Assembly (NCBI GenBank): GCA_963836915.1
Contig: CAWILH010000002.1
Coordinates: 3,720,001-3,784,000 of the forward strand
DNA: 64,000 nucleotides
Direction of reading: 5' to 3'
From: Cryomorpha sp963836915
GTDB lineage: Bacteria > Bacteroidota > Bacteroidia > Flavobacteriales_D > Cryomorphaceae
Below the pieces are notes generated by a model. That model did no database searches, had not been told where the DNA came from, and saw only the letters and a program-made list of their open reading frames with translations. A program made the position numbers and the translations under genes. Positions 18,501 to 28,119 of this stretch are shown one piece after another; position 1 is the stretch's first letter, and each line of letters starts with the position of its first letter.

Positions 18501-19196
18501 CTACAAGTGCAGTCCACATTCCGTCTTCGGGTTATTGTTCCATCGGCCTGATCGATCTTCGCCCGGCACGGTGCAGTGGCTGCAGCCAATGGAGTAGTAG
18601 CCCTTTGAAACCAAGGGATGAAAGGGCAAGTGATGATCATGCACAAAGGCTTCGCGCTCATCGCGCGTTACGTTTAGCAAGGGATAAAACTTTAAGATGC
18701 CGCCGCGCTGTTCAAATACATCGAGCGATGAGCGGTGATCGCTCTGCCAAGCCATAAGCCCTGATATCCAGACAGTATGATTTTCTTTTAGCGCTTCTAG
18801 TGGATCCACTTTATTTATTGTACAGCAGAAATCGGGGTTCTTGCTCCATGTTTTATCGGCGGTGGTAAAGGCGTGCTTCTCTTCATCGGCGCGGATGTTT
18901 TCCACGCGCAGGTCATAGAGCTGCTGCAAATATTCTTTATAGATCAAGGTCTCTTTAAAGTGGTATCCCGTATCGATGAAGAGCACGGTCTGCTGCTTAT
19001 TGATATCTGAAAAGAGCTTTAATAGCATGGCCGATGTAGCAGCAAAGGATGATGTGAGCATCACCTCTTCAAGGGCAAAGTCAGTATATAGTTCGGCTAG
19101 GCGCTCTTCGGCCGTCAGCGGCCTATATCTTTCGTTGAGCGCTTTTATTTCCGCTTCCGTAAATGTTCTTTTTATAAGGTCTAAATCGTTTTTCAT
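18501..19196 (-). CDS. cysH: Phosphoadenylyl/adenylyl-sulfate reductase
   Basis: A 231-residue thioredoxin-dependent reductase of assimilatory sulfate reduction, converting APS or PAPS to sulfite. Visible features are the PP-loop TSSFAATSAMLLKL (about 48-61), VLFIDTGYHF (71-80), the paired cysteines Cys124-Cys125 (DFCCTINKV), CxxC at Cys205/Cys208 (GCSHC) and the catalytic ECGLH with Cys227 at the end. The CC/CxxC set normally binds a 4Fe-4S cluster and marks APS-type (plant/bacterial APS) reductases. It stands alone and is convergent with the TonB receptor gene; no other cys genes are in the window. Confidence 0.92.
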   Translation of the reverse strand: MKNDLDLIKRTFTEAEIKALNERYRPLTAEERLAELYTDFALEEVMLTSSFAATSAMLLKLFSDINKQQTVLFIDTGYHFKETLIYKEYLQQLYDLRVENIRADEEKHAFTTADKTWSKNPDFCCTINKVDPLEALKENHTVWISGLMAWQSDHRSSLDVFEQRGGILKFYPLLNVTRDEREAFVHDHHLPFHPLVSKGYYSIGCSHCTVPGEDRSGRWNNNPKTECGLHL

Positions 19197-19389
19197 TTCT
19201 TAGATGCGTATTAAATCGAGCTGTGATTTTTTGGCGGAAGCCAAGTTAAACTGAAATCTTGCAAAGGTGCTTTCTTTTTCTGCGAATGTAAATTTATAGT
19301 TTTCATTTGCAAGGTTGGCGACAGCAATCTTAATATACGACCCGAACAAAAGAATCGAGATGACTGTTCTACTCACCTAAACCATAAAA

Positions 19390-19878
19390 ATGAAAATCAT
19401 GAAAAAGTTAAGTTTATTTATTGCCGGACTCGCCCTTATGGCTACTTCCGCTTTCGCTCAAAAACAGAATATCGTAGAATTGGCCGCTGGCAATGATCAG
19501 TTGTCAACGCTGGTAACGGCTGTGAAGACCGCTGGGCTGGTCGAAACATTGAGTGGAGAAGGCCCATTTACTGTTTTTGCGCCTACCAATGAAGCCTTTG
19601 AAGCGCTGCCCAAAGGAACGCTTGATATGCTATTGAAGCCTGAGAATAAGGATAAGTTGACCGCCATCTTGACCTACCATGTGGTATCAGGATCGGTAAT
19701 GAGTACCGACTTGAAGGACGGTCAAATGGTAAAAACTGTTAACGGCGAAGAGGCCAAAGTCAGTTTGAAAGATGGTGCCATGGTAGAGAATGCAATGGTA
19801 AAGAAAGCAGATATAAAAGCTTCCAACGGGGTCGTGCATGTGATAGACCATGTCATGATGCCGCCTTCAATGAAGTAA
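19390..19878 (+). CDS. Secreted fasciclin (FAS1)-domain protein
   Basis: A 162-residue protein with a signal peptide (MKIMKKLSLFIAGLALMATS, cut near AFAQ) and one complete FAS1 domain. It contains the H1 box FTVFAPTNEAFEALPKGTLD, the YH motif (LTYHVVSGSVMSTDL) and the H2 box NGVVHVIDHVMMPPSM. FAS1 domains mediate adhesion or surface interactions; such single-domain proteins are common in Bacteroidota and secreted to the periplasm or outside. ATG 19390 and ATG 19399 are both possible starts. A strong terminator follows. Confidence 0.92.
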   Translation: MKIMKKLSLFIAGLALMATSAFAQKQNIVELAAGNDQLSTLVTAVKTAGLVETLSGEGPFTVFAPTNEAFEALPKGTLDMLLKPENKDKLTAILTYHVVSGSVMSTDLKDGQMVKTVNGEEAKVSLKDGAMVENAMVKKADIKASNGVVHVIDHVMMPPSMK

Positions 19879-19904
19879 AAACGCACATTTATTTAATTTG
19901 AAAG

Positions 19905-19930
19905 AAGCTCCCTTCGTGGGAGCTTTTTTT
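19905..19930 (+). terminator. Rho-independent terminator after the fasciclin gene
   Basis: AAGCTCCC (19905-19912) pairs with GGGAGCTT (19918-19925) around TTCGT, followed by six further Ts. Confidence 0.92.
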
Positions 19931-20050
19931 TGCGCTGGATGTTTGGCTATACTTCTACGCGTGGTGCCATAGAATCTTCAAGGAAGCTATATTTGCCAAA
20001 GTACCCCGAAAGCCTTTTAGTATCGTTTTGCCTTCCTAAAAATCAACATA

Positions 20051-20929
20051 TTGATAGCCTATAATCCCAAGCAGTTTTTCAAAATATTATTCTTCGTCCA
20101 GAAGAAAGATACGCTGGTGCGCCTTGCTCCGCTCTTGGTGATCATCTTTTTATATTCGATCGGTGTGGCCTACCTAGAACTGGAGTATTTTAAGCTGGCC
20201 AAAAATTCTTGGGTGCAGCATATTCCCATCATGCATAGTTTACTGAGTTTTGTGATCTCTCTATTACTGGTCTTTCGCACCAATACCGCCTATGACCGAT
20301 GGTGGGAAGGGAGAAAGCATTGGGGCTCGCTGGTGAACAATAGCCGTAACCTGGCCTTGAAGCTAAGCGCAATGCTCGAAAAATCGGACATTGAAAACCG
20401 GCTTTTTTTCAAGGAGACCATTGCCAACTACGCTGTGGCGCTAAAGGATCATCTGCAAAGTGAAGAAACCCGATTTTCGCTTGATGAAGTCGAGCATCCT
20501 GAATTTGAGCATATTGACAGCGATAAGCACGTGCCCAATCAAATCGCCGCCATGATGTTCGGTCGTGCCGAGCGGCTCTACCGCGAAAAGGTTATTACAG
20601 GTGAGCAGTTCTTTATAATCAATGGAGAGCTCGGTTCCTTTACAGATATCTGCGGTGCTTGCGAGCGAATTAAAAACACGCCCATTCCATTTTCGTACAG
20701 TTCATTTATCAAGAAGTTTATCGTGATCTACGTGATTTCCCTGCCCATCGGTTATGTATTTAATCTCGGGTATTACGCGGCGCCTATCGTCACCTTTATT
20801 TTTTATGTGCTGGCCAGCTTAGAGCTTATCGCCGAAGAGATTGAAGATCCTTTCGGAAAAGATGCAAACGACCTACCGATGGCCAAGATCGCAGAGAATA
20901 TCAAGAAACATGTGGGGGAGTTGATGTGA
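20051..20929 (+). CDS. Bestrophin/UPF0187-family ion channel
   Basis: A 292-residue membrane protein read from a TTG codon (MIAYNPKQFFKILF). It has helices near 22-42 and 60-76, then the family hallmark SLLLVFRTNTAYDRWWEGRKHWGSLVNNSRNLA (about 70-103). A further helix pair follows (FIVIYVISLPIGYVF, APIVTFIFYVLASLELIAEEIEDPFG), the last part matching the conserved GxxxIAEEIExPFG end. Bacterial bestrophins form pentameric ion channels. The N-terminus MxxYNPKxxxxxLF is typical, which supports the unusual TTG start despite the absence of a close ATG. Confidence 0.88.
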   Translation: MIAYNPKQFFKILFFVQKKDTLVRLAPLLVIIFLYSIGVAYLELEYFKLAKNSWVQHIPIMHSLLSFVISLLLVFRTNTAYDRWWEGRKHWGSLVNNSRNLALKLSAMLEKSDIENRLFFKETIANYAVALKDHLQSEETRFSLDEVEHPEFEHIDSDKHVPNQIAAMMFGRAERLYREKVITGEQFFIINGELGSFTDICGACERIKNTPIPFSYSSFIKKFIVIYVISLPIGYVFNLGYYAAPIVTFIFYVLASLELIAEEIEDPFGKDANDLPMAKIAENIKKHVGELM

Positions 20930-21081
20930 CGGTGGTCGCCAAGTCGGAATCCCAAATGGGTCGTAATTTTTTGGTTCGTGTAGTGATAAGCTATGAAATG
21001 GCATTTAAAGTCTTCGACGAAGCTCTGAGCATTGCGATTCTAAAAAGCGCACGTTAATGCTAATGGATTACTATTACAGCA

Positions 21082-22113
21082 TTATTCGCACTCAGTCATG
21101 TCTTCGATATGGCTCTCCTTGAAAAAGAGCTCAGCGGCTTTTTCACCCATGCGGGTTTTACCGTATCCTAAGATTTTCCCGGTTGACGGTTGCACCGCTA
21201 GTCTACCGTAAATCGTGCTATTTGACGAAATCATACCGCCCAATGCTGAACCCTGTGCAATTGTTACTGGAATGAAAACTGCAAAAGCGTCTTGCGCATT
21301 CGTAGTAAACGCTGAAAGATAATCACTGGGAGACTCCGTTTTTACTTTGCCCGGCCATATTGCGTCAACATCGCTTCCTTCCACATTTTTCTTGAGAAAT
21401 TCTTCATTCATATGTAACGGTAAACTTTGCTTTAAATCACATGACGCTAGAATTTCTTGCTCTAAAAACTCTTTGGTTTTAAGCTTCTTCGGGTCTTTTA
21501 GGGCTACTTCAACAAAATGATTTAAAACTTTGGTCGTTATTGCAATATCGCTCTTGGAATATGCCCTGTCATCGCTGCTGAGTATAAATGGAAAACCTAT
21601 TGAACTTGATCTGCTGCCATATTTTTCACTCCCTTGAAGAATCATGAAGGGTATTGTAAGACCTTTAATAGCTTTTCTTTCTTGCATGCTTAGAAAGCTA
21701 AAATCAGTGCCGAACGGTCGCACCATTAAAATCGCGTATTTTTCACTCTTATCTTTGAGTAGTTGATAGGCTTCTTCATGCGAAACCATGCGTACATTGC
21801 CGACATCATTAAATTTCCAGTTTTCTTTGACGATATCTAAATAGTGATTTTTAAAATTTTCATCCGACTGCTTCAAGTTATTATCATATTCTTGAAGTCT
21901 ATCTCGTTTTTCATCTTTTGACTTTCCAAGTTTTTTTTGAAGTTGTGCCGATCTTATTTGGGCTTCCGTGTATTCCAAAACTAATAAAGGCCGACTGATC
22001 AAATCGGTTAGCTCATCTGTTTTTAACCAGTTCGTTTCAGGTATTCCGCTCTGACCATTGGAGAATTGGGCAAGAGAGAGCAATAGCGCAAGGACGGCGA
22101 AGAATTGTTTCAT
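21082..22113 (-). CDS. Hypothetical secreted protein
   Basis: A 343-residue protein with a signal peptide (MKQFFAVLALLLSLAQFSNG, cut near QSG). The mature part begins with a mixed helix-rich segment (LQKKLGKSKDEKRDRLQEYDNNLKQ region) and ends with an alternating domain (AFAVFIPVTIAQGSALGGMI, IYGRLAVQPSTGKILGYGKTRMG). No family was recognised; two cysteines near the middle and the end could pair in the periplasm. It is followed at some distance by the bestrophin gene in convergent orientation. Confidence 0.55.
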   Translation of the reverse strand: MKQFFAVLALLLSLAQFSNGQSGIPETNWLKTDELTDLISRPLLVLEYTEAQIRSAQLQKKLGKSKDEKRDRLQEYDNNLKQSDENFKNHYLDIVKENWKFNDVGNVRMVSHEEAYQLLKDKSEKYAILMVRPFGTDFSFLSMQERKAIKGLTIPFMILQGSEKYGSRSSSIGFPFILSSDDRAYSKSDIAITTKVLNHFVEVALKDPKKLKTKEFLEQEILASCDLKQSLPLHMNEEFLKKNVEGSDVDAIWPGKVKTESPSDYLSAFTTNAQDAFAVFIPVTIAQGSALGGMISSNSTIYGRLAVQPSTGKILGYGKTRMGEKAAELFFKESHIEDMTECE

Positions 22114-22205
22114 TTTATTTTTTTAAGCGCCGAAAATAGGGAAAAAAATTATGAAGCCTGTCAAGCGAAATTATCATTCAATGCGATATACGTTGTTTGA
22201 TCTTT

Positions 22206-22808
22206 TTAGTGTTGCTTCGGTCCGGCATTTCTTTCTTCGGGAAAATTTGCCTTTTTATTCTCTGCGGCCATTCTTGCCGTCTCAGCGATTCTTTTTGCGC
22301 GCGTCTCTGGTTGTTTCGCGGTCTTTATCCACTCCAGTATTCCCCTTTTTGAAGAGTCCGGAAAGCGGTTGAAATAATAAGCCGCCTTGGAATTTGTATT
22401 GAGCGCTTCGGTGAGATCGGACGGAATGATAAGTTGCTCAACATCATTTAGAAAATCCCAAGCCCCATTTTCTTTTGCCGACCCCATCATCTGCATCCCA
22501 GCTGCTTTCATCCTGCCTTCCTGCGCTAAGCGTTCCGCTTTGTCTTTATTTATTTTTGACCAATTGCTTTTGGGGTTTCTGGGTGAGATCAAGAGCATTG
22601 TTTTTTCATCATCGAGGCTTCGCGGTAGGCTATCAACCCAGCCGTAGGAGAGAAGCTCATCAACGATGTCGCCATATTTCAATAATGCTTTTCCGCTCGC
22701 CTTCTTATACCTTATGAGCCAAACGCTTTCTGATTGCGTATGATTTTTTTCGAGCCAGTTTCGAAGCTCCTCAATGGTTTCAACAAAAATATTCCCGTGC
22801 TGCTTCAT
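22206..22808 (-). CDS. YdeI/OmpD-associated family protein
   Basis: A 200-residue soluble protein. It starts IFVETIEELRNWLEKNHTQSESVWLIRYKK and contains YGDIVDELLSYGWVDSLPRSLDDEKTMLLISPR, KSNWSKINKDKAERL, and a C-terminal YFNRFPDSSKRGILEWIKTAKQPETRAKRI, which together define YdeI/OmdA-type proteins. The C-terminal motif is the bacteriocin-protection (OmdA) domain. The physiological role is not established. It reads leftward with a 92-base gap to the secreted hypothetical gene. Confidence 0.85.
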   Translation of the reverse strand: MKQHGNIFVETIEELRNWLEKNHTQSESVWLIRYKKASGKALLKYGDIVDELLSYGWVDSLPRSLDDEKTMLLISPRNPKSNWSKINKDKAERLAQEGRMKAAGMQMMGSAKENGAWDFLNDVEQLIIPSDLTEALNTNSKAAYYFNRFPDSSKRGILEWIKTAKQPETRAKRIAETARMAAENKKANFPEERNAGPKQH

Positions 22809-23434
22809 ATTTCTCTTTCCAAGGCTTCCGCCAATGCCCCTAAGGAATTAGATCGGGGGCGATCAAAAATAAAGAGTCCAAATATCTTCCTTAGCAATTG
22901 ATAAAACCTAAGTTTATGTAATAAATGTAACGTTTGGTTTAAATAATAATTCGGATTCAGAACAGCTGTTTATGATAAAGAAATATCCAAAGCACCAACC
23001 TCTAAACACCAATAGCTACAACCAAAATACTACTTCGCGATATTAAAGGTATGTTTTGTCTGCCTCTCTAGATAACAGGTAGATTCCTATTAAATTCATC
23101 GAGTTAGCTTTAAAAGCTAATAATTCTAAATGAAAATATTTCGATGTGAAGAGTCATTTTGTCAGAAGCTATTTTCAAGGTTTTTGTGAATCATCGTTAG
23201 TTTCTAAGTAACTGATAGCTATTATAGTCCATTAGCGAGATTGTTTAGCAGATTTGCAATTAAATTATGAGTGACATTCATAGCAGAGGATGCGGAAAGT
23301 GTGTTTTTGAAAGTTGCGACAATTGTTAATAACTTTTATTAACAATTTTTAGCTAAAAAGAATTATTACTCTATATTGTCCTTGAAACTGGATGCGAATG
23401 AGACATTGTCAGCAGAATATTTTTATAGTATAAG
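22809..23434. other. AT-rich intergenic region upstream of the RHS array
   Basis: A 626-base gap with no supported gene. It separates ordinary chromosome from the RHS array and must contain that array's promoter. Its only strong feature is the perfect dyad at 23321-23347. Confidence 0.5.
23321..23347. promoter_or_regulatory. Perfect 12-bp dyad upstream of the RHS array
   Basis: AATTGTTAATAA (23321-23332) and TTATTAACAATT (23336-23347) are perfect inverted repeats with a 3-base spacer (ctt). The dyad lies 88-114 bases before the first gene of the array. It could be an operator for a dimeric regulator or a weak hairpin in the leader; the AT-only arms favour protein binding. Confidence 0.45.
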
Positions 23435-23948
23435 ATGCGAAACTGTATTTATAAATACTTCGCACTCACTATTCTGCTGTCCTCTTTCAATTCTGTTTAT
23501 AGCCAAGTAGACACATTGGAAATGAGCAATAAGGAAGCTAATATCAAAAGCTATTTTAGCAATTCAGAATCAGTTATTTCTGCTGAGTTCATTTATGGAG
23601 TACCACCTGTAATGGAGCAAAACGGTAGTTTGTCCAACTACTCAATAAATGCTCGATTTGGCTTGGATTTGCTCACTATGCCTTTTACTCTTGAAGGAAA
23701 TTATAATTCGTTTGATACTTATTCTGGGATAAATAGTTATTTCCGACTCTCGTTGGATGTTTCTGAGATGAAGAAGCGAAAGGCTTTGCTTAAAGATGGG
23801 ATTCTTGATAGCTTAAATTCAAAGCGTTCTTCAATAGAGAACAGTATACAAAATTTGCAAGGGAAGCTGCTTTATGCAGTTAAAATGATTGATAAATTGG
23901 AAGGTGATTTTTTTAAATTCGATCGGGCATCTTTATTGGATCTTGAGT

Positions 23949-24974
23949 TCAAGTAACAAATGCAACTAATTTGTAAAATAATAATTGATTCATTTCAAAG
24001 ATAGGTGTTTCATACTGAAAGCGCTTTCTTGGTCTGTTATTGAGCTTGTTTTCGATGGCCTTTACCTGTTCTTCGGTTATTGTCTTAAAGTCCGTTTTCT
24101 TGGGTATATATTGTCTTATCAGGCCGTTCAGGTTTTCGTTTGAGCCCCTTTCCCATGAGTGGTAGGGGCGTGCGAAGTAGCAGTCGATCCCCAAGCTGTC
24201 GGAAAGCTGGACGTGGTCGGCAAACTCTTTTCCGTTGTCGAAGGTGATGGTGTGGATGTAGGGAAGCCAGTCCTGTAGCATCTCCGTGATGGCTTCACGG
24301 ACAACGGATGCATGTTTGGACTCCACCTTCGCTATTTTGACCATCCCGGTCCTGCGGTCGTTGATGGTAACCAAGGCCTGCTCGTGTCCCTTGCCCATTA
24401 TCAGGTCACCTTCAAGGTCTCCGAACCGGGAGCGGTCATCAACGATTTCGGGCCGCTGCGCTATGCTCACCCTGTTTTTGATCATTCCCCTTCTATCCTT
24501 CGCGGCCCCTCGTTTGCGGTAGCGCCGGCCCTTGCGTCGAAGGTGCTCATGCAGGGTGCCCTTCTTTTTTTTGTCCGTATAGACGTAGCGGTAAATAGTC
24601 TCGTGCGATACGCAGTCCACCCCGTTCTTTTTGCTCCACCCCGCGATCTGCTCCGGGCTGTAGTCGTTTTCCAGCATCGTTCTCACGCGCCCCTCGATCT
24701 CAGGGGTGAAACGTTTGTGTTTCTTTTTCTTCGCTTCGCGCTCGCTGCTCTTGCGATCGGCCAGGTCGGCGCTGTACTGCTTGCTGCGGGCGTCGCAGTT
24801 GCGCCGGAGCTCCCGGCTTATCACCGATTTGTCGCGCCCTAGGCGCGTTCCTATCTCTGCCAGCTTCATGCCTTCGGTTCGCAATGCCGAAATAACATAT
24901 CTTTGTTCACGTGTCAAGTGTCCCATTTGCATCTTCATTTTTAGCGATTTGGAGCGTAAAGGTAGCATGACCAA
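23949..24974 (-). CDS. IS30-family transposase
   Basis: About 341 residues from ATG 24974; a start at the later MKMQMGHLTREQRYVISALR is equally possible. The N-terminal helix-turn-helix reads GMKLAEIGTRLGRDKSVISRELRRN. The DDE core has GDLEGDLIMGKGHEQALVTINDR (first Asp), HTITFDNGKEFADH (second Asp) and FARPYHSWERGSNENLNGLIRQYIPK with the catalytic Glu. The C-terminus is RPRKRFQYETPIFEMN. All are standard IS30 signatures. The frame runs out of the element: its TGA stop (23949-23951) is supplied by the disrupted host gene. Confidence 0.93.
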   Translation of the reverse strand: MVMLPLRSKSLKMKMQMGHLTREQRYVISALRTEGMKLAEIGTRLGRDKSVISRELRRNCDARSKQYSADLADRKSSEREAKKKKHKRFTPEIEGRVRTMLENDYSPEQIAGWSKKNGVDCVSHETIYRYVYTDKKKKGTLHEHLRRKGRRYRKRGAAKDRRGMIKNRVSIAQRPEIVDDRSRFGDLEGDLIMGKGHEQALVTINDRRTGMVKIAKVESKHASVVREAITEMLQDWLPYIHTITFDNGKEFADHVQLSDSLGIDCYFARPYHSWERGSNENLNGLIRQYIPKKTDFKTITEEQVKAIENKLNNRPRKRFQYETPIFEMNQLLFYKLVAFVT

Positions 24975-25148
24975 AATTCAGGGAAGAAGGGCCAACAGCC
25001 TTTCTTCCCTTTTTCTTGCGTTGCACAGCAATCATGGGTGATGTATCACGCTACAGAAACTGTTTTTCTTTTTGGCGCCGACCCCCCGAACTGGAAGGGA
25101 GCGCCGAAAAGAAAAATGGTTTTCTCCGAACCGAAAAGTTGCATTTGT
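23956..25148 (-). mobile_element. IS30-family element (about 1.2 kb)
   Basis: ACAAATGCAACT at 23956-23967 and its inverted copy at 25137-25148 mark the ends. Inside lies an IS30-type transposase on the minus strand. The two host-gene halves are in frame after removal of 23954-25150. A clear target duplication is not visible, although both flanks contain a TTGARTTCA string close to the junction. The exact ends are therefore uncertain by a few bases. Confidence 0.85.
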
Positions 25149-26795
25149 AGGTTGAATTCAGCGATGAAAAAAATCTACTTTCAAATTATTCTATTTCTAA
25201 TATCAGTTTACCGACTGACACAATTAATACCAGCAATATTTCTGAATTCGAAAACCAATTCGAATTGACAGACTCGTTAAATCAAAATTTGTCAACAGAT
25301 TCGCTTGAATCAGTTTTTAGTGAAAAGATAAATTCAGTGAATAACGATTCGTTGAGTAGTGAATTAGATTCAAGTAGGCAGAGTATAGAAGAATGGAGGG
25401 ATAAAATAGAATTCTATCAAGAGAAGTTAAATGAGTTGGAGCTAACAAAAGAATTGTATTCAGATCAAATTTCTGTTATTGAAGAGTATGGTGAAGCTAT
25501 TAACCTGAACTCAGTAAACAAAAAAGGTGCGCTTAACGAACCCTTCAAGTCAGTTATTTCAAATAGTAAATCTTTACAAATAGGACTAACCAAACCGACA
25601 AACTCTGAATTTCTCATTAATGGACTTCCTTTGTTTGGGGTAAGTATTGAGAGTGAAGTTGACAAGTATTATATTTCCGTAAGTGGAGGAAGAATTTATA
25701 ATCCTAGAGTTAGAGGATATTCAGATTTGCAGGAGACGAATAAGGTGTTTCAATTTATGGGAATACCTAATCAAGCCATACAATTTAATGGATTACAGTT
25801 TAAAGGTGGTTTGGGAAAGGTAAATGAAAGTCATATGTATATTGGATGGTTGGGTGCTAATAGTGCAAATCTCAATGTATCTGAAAATTTTTCGGTTTTT
25901 GAGATTGATAATAGAATTCAGTACAAATGGTTTAAACTCGATGTAATTGCAGCTACAAGTTCCAACGTGCTAGAAAATTCTGAAGTGCAGACATCTGAAG
26001 AAAGCAATGAAAATTCAAGCTTAATAAAAAAATCCGCTATAAGTGCCAAGACTAAAGTGTCTATTAGGAAAACGAAAACTATATTAAGTGGTTATGGAGA
26101 ATATTTTGGGCCAGAGTTTTTTAGCCCAGGTATAGGATATCAGAGGGCAGGACTGACAACCTATAAGATTGAAGCTAAGCAGAAAATTTTTCGGAAAACT
26201 AAAGTTGGAGCATTTTATTCTCAAGAGACAGATGGTATGCTCCTCAATCAGCTCACTTATAATGTGTTTAAGCGCTGGGGAATTGAAGTGAATCAACAAA
26301 TTGGTCGGCACATTGAATTATTTGGACAGTTTTCACCGCTTATTCAACAAGTAGTTCTCAATCGAAAACAAGATGAAATATCAGATGTAGATTTTAACGA
26401 ATTGGATAGCATCGTTTCACAACGGGATTTAACGTCAAGTTATCTAATAAACACAGGAGGAAGCTGGAACCGTAGATTTGGTGAAGTTGAGCTAAATGTG
26501 ACAGTTTTCTATCAGTATTATATTATGGAAGGTGAGTCTTTTAAAGAGCAGTATGATTTTATCTCAATTGGATTTTCAGGGAGATTTTCACAAAAGTATT
26601 CTGTATCATCTTCTTATTCTGCTCTTGCGAACCAAACCGAAGAAGACAGCTTTGCCCCACGCTCGACTTTCGATGTTTCAGCTGGTGCGATTTTAGAAAA
26701 GGGCCCAGAATTAAAGGTAAATGCAATGATTGTTGAGGAAGGAGGTATAACCAATACTGGTTACGGAATAGATTTAATATTTGGGATTGGATCTA

Positions 26796-27996
26796 GTGTT
26801 ACGTTAACTATAAATTGACGGATAAAGTCTTTTGAGTTTTATTCTCGCATCTTTATTTCTGAACTGCCAATTAATTTTGCTGTTTTTATTATTTCTTGCT
26901 GCCTGCCATGCATCAACCTCGCCTTTGATCTTTTCCATGCTTGCCAAGTGCCGATTGAGGCACTGTCCATTTAGCACATTCAATTCTATCTCCGCCATAT
27001 TGAGCCAGCTGCCGTGCTTTGGGGTAAACACAAATTCGAACCTGTCCCATAGCCGCTTTGCTTCGGCGGGTTTGTACGCCTCATAAAATGCGGAAGCGGC
27101 ATGCGTCCTGAAATTGTCCATCACAAGTATTATCTTCTTTGCATCCGGATACCACTCATCCGCAATTTTCTTCACAAATGCGGCCCAGTCTTTTTCTTCT
27201 TGTATCTTGTAACTTCCACAAATCTATTGCCCGTCAGTGGTTCATTGGCCATGAATATGTTGACGACCCCATGTCTAATATATTCATAATCCACCCTGGC
27301 TTCCTGCCCGGGTCTCATCTCCGTGGACGGACGGCCTTCCTCTATCAATTGCTTTGGCGACTCGTCCATGCACACCACGGGAAAACCTTTGTCGTAAGGC
27401 CTTTTGTAAACGTCAAGCACCTTTTCCATGTTCGCCACGAACTCACTGTTCTTTTCCGGTGGTATTACCCAGCCTTTGACTTTCCAGGGTTTAAGTTCGT
27501 TTTTTTTAGAATGTTCCCGACCGTGACGTGCGATATGCTTTCAACGTAGTCCAATTCTACCATCTTATCGGCAAGCATCCGTAAAGACCATTTCGCAAAA
27601 CCTTTGGGTGGCTCGCTACAGCACAACGTGACCAGTTTCGCTTCCACGTCCCCGTCCGCCTTCTTTTCGTAAACACGGGTCGTTGGGCGGCGTTCCAGCA
27701 CAGCTTCGATGCCATCCTCCATGAACTTCTTCTTGACCCTGTCGATCGTCCGCATGCCAACCTTAAGGACTTTGCTTATCTGTTCGTTGGTGACCTTATC
27801 AGAAAATCCGCCTTCGTCGCAGTTCAATAATATGTAGGCAGTGCGAAATGTCTGTGAAGTGTGGGATCCTTTGTCGATGATTGCCATTAATTCATCCACT
27901 TCGTCTTTTGTCAATTTAATTGTGTATCGTATCATTTGCTTCAAGGGTTTAGCAAATATACAAATCTATTACGTCACAATACGATTAACATAACAC
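26796..27996 (-). mobile_element. IS630-family element, copy 2 (1201 bp)
   Basis: It has the same ends as copy 1 (GTGTTACGTTAA at 26796 and the complement of GTGTTATGTTAA at 27996), with TA at 26794-26795 and 27997-27998. Removing the element and one TA recreates CTAG and restores the barrel reading frame. It is one base shorter than copy 1, owing to a T-run of five instead of six near 27190, and otherwise looks the same along its length. Confidence 0.92.
26804..27944 (-). pseudogene. IS630-family transposase, copy 2, extra frameshift
   Basis: As in copy 1, the helix-turn-helix half (27944-27465) and the catalytic half are in different frames around an eight-A run (27500-27507). Here the catalytic half is broken again: the frame reading EVTRYKKKK ends in TGPHL at 27172, and the rest (KKIADEWYPDAKKIILVMDNF onward) lies in another frame. 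The cause is one missing T of a six-T run present in copy 1. The second Asp and the terminal Glu of the DDE triad are lost from the product, so this copy should need transposase in trans, unless the deletion is a sequencing error. Confidence 0.8.
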
Positions 27997-28119
27997 TAGT
28001 TTAATATTGGAGTTGGGCGCAGAAAAATTAGTGGATGATTTATATATGATGGATTATGTGAATTCAACATATGGATTAAATAACCCTTTTAGAGTAAACA
28101 CAAAATTAATTTGGATATT

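Noticed and set aside
23941..25160. Long target duplication (TTGARTTCA) at the IS30 ends
   Set aside because: The two copies differ by one base and are offset from the inverted repeats; chance similarity cannot be excluded.
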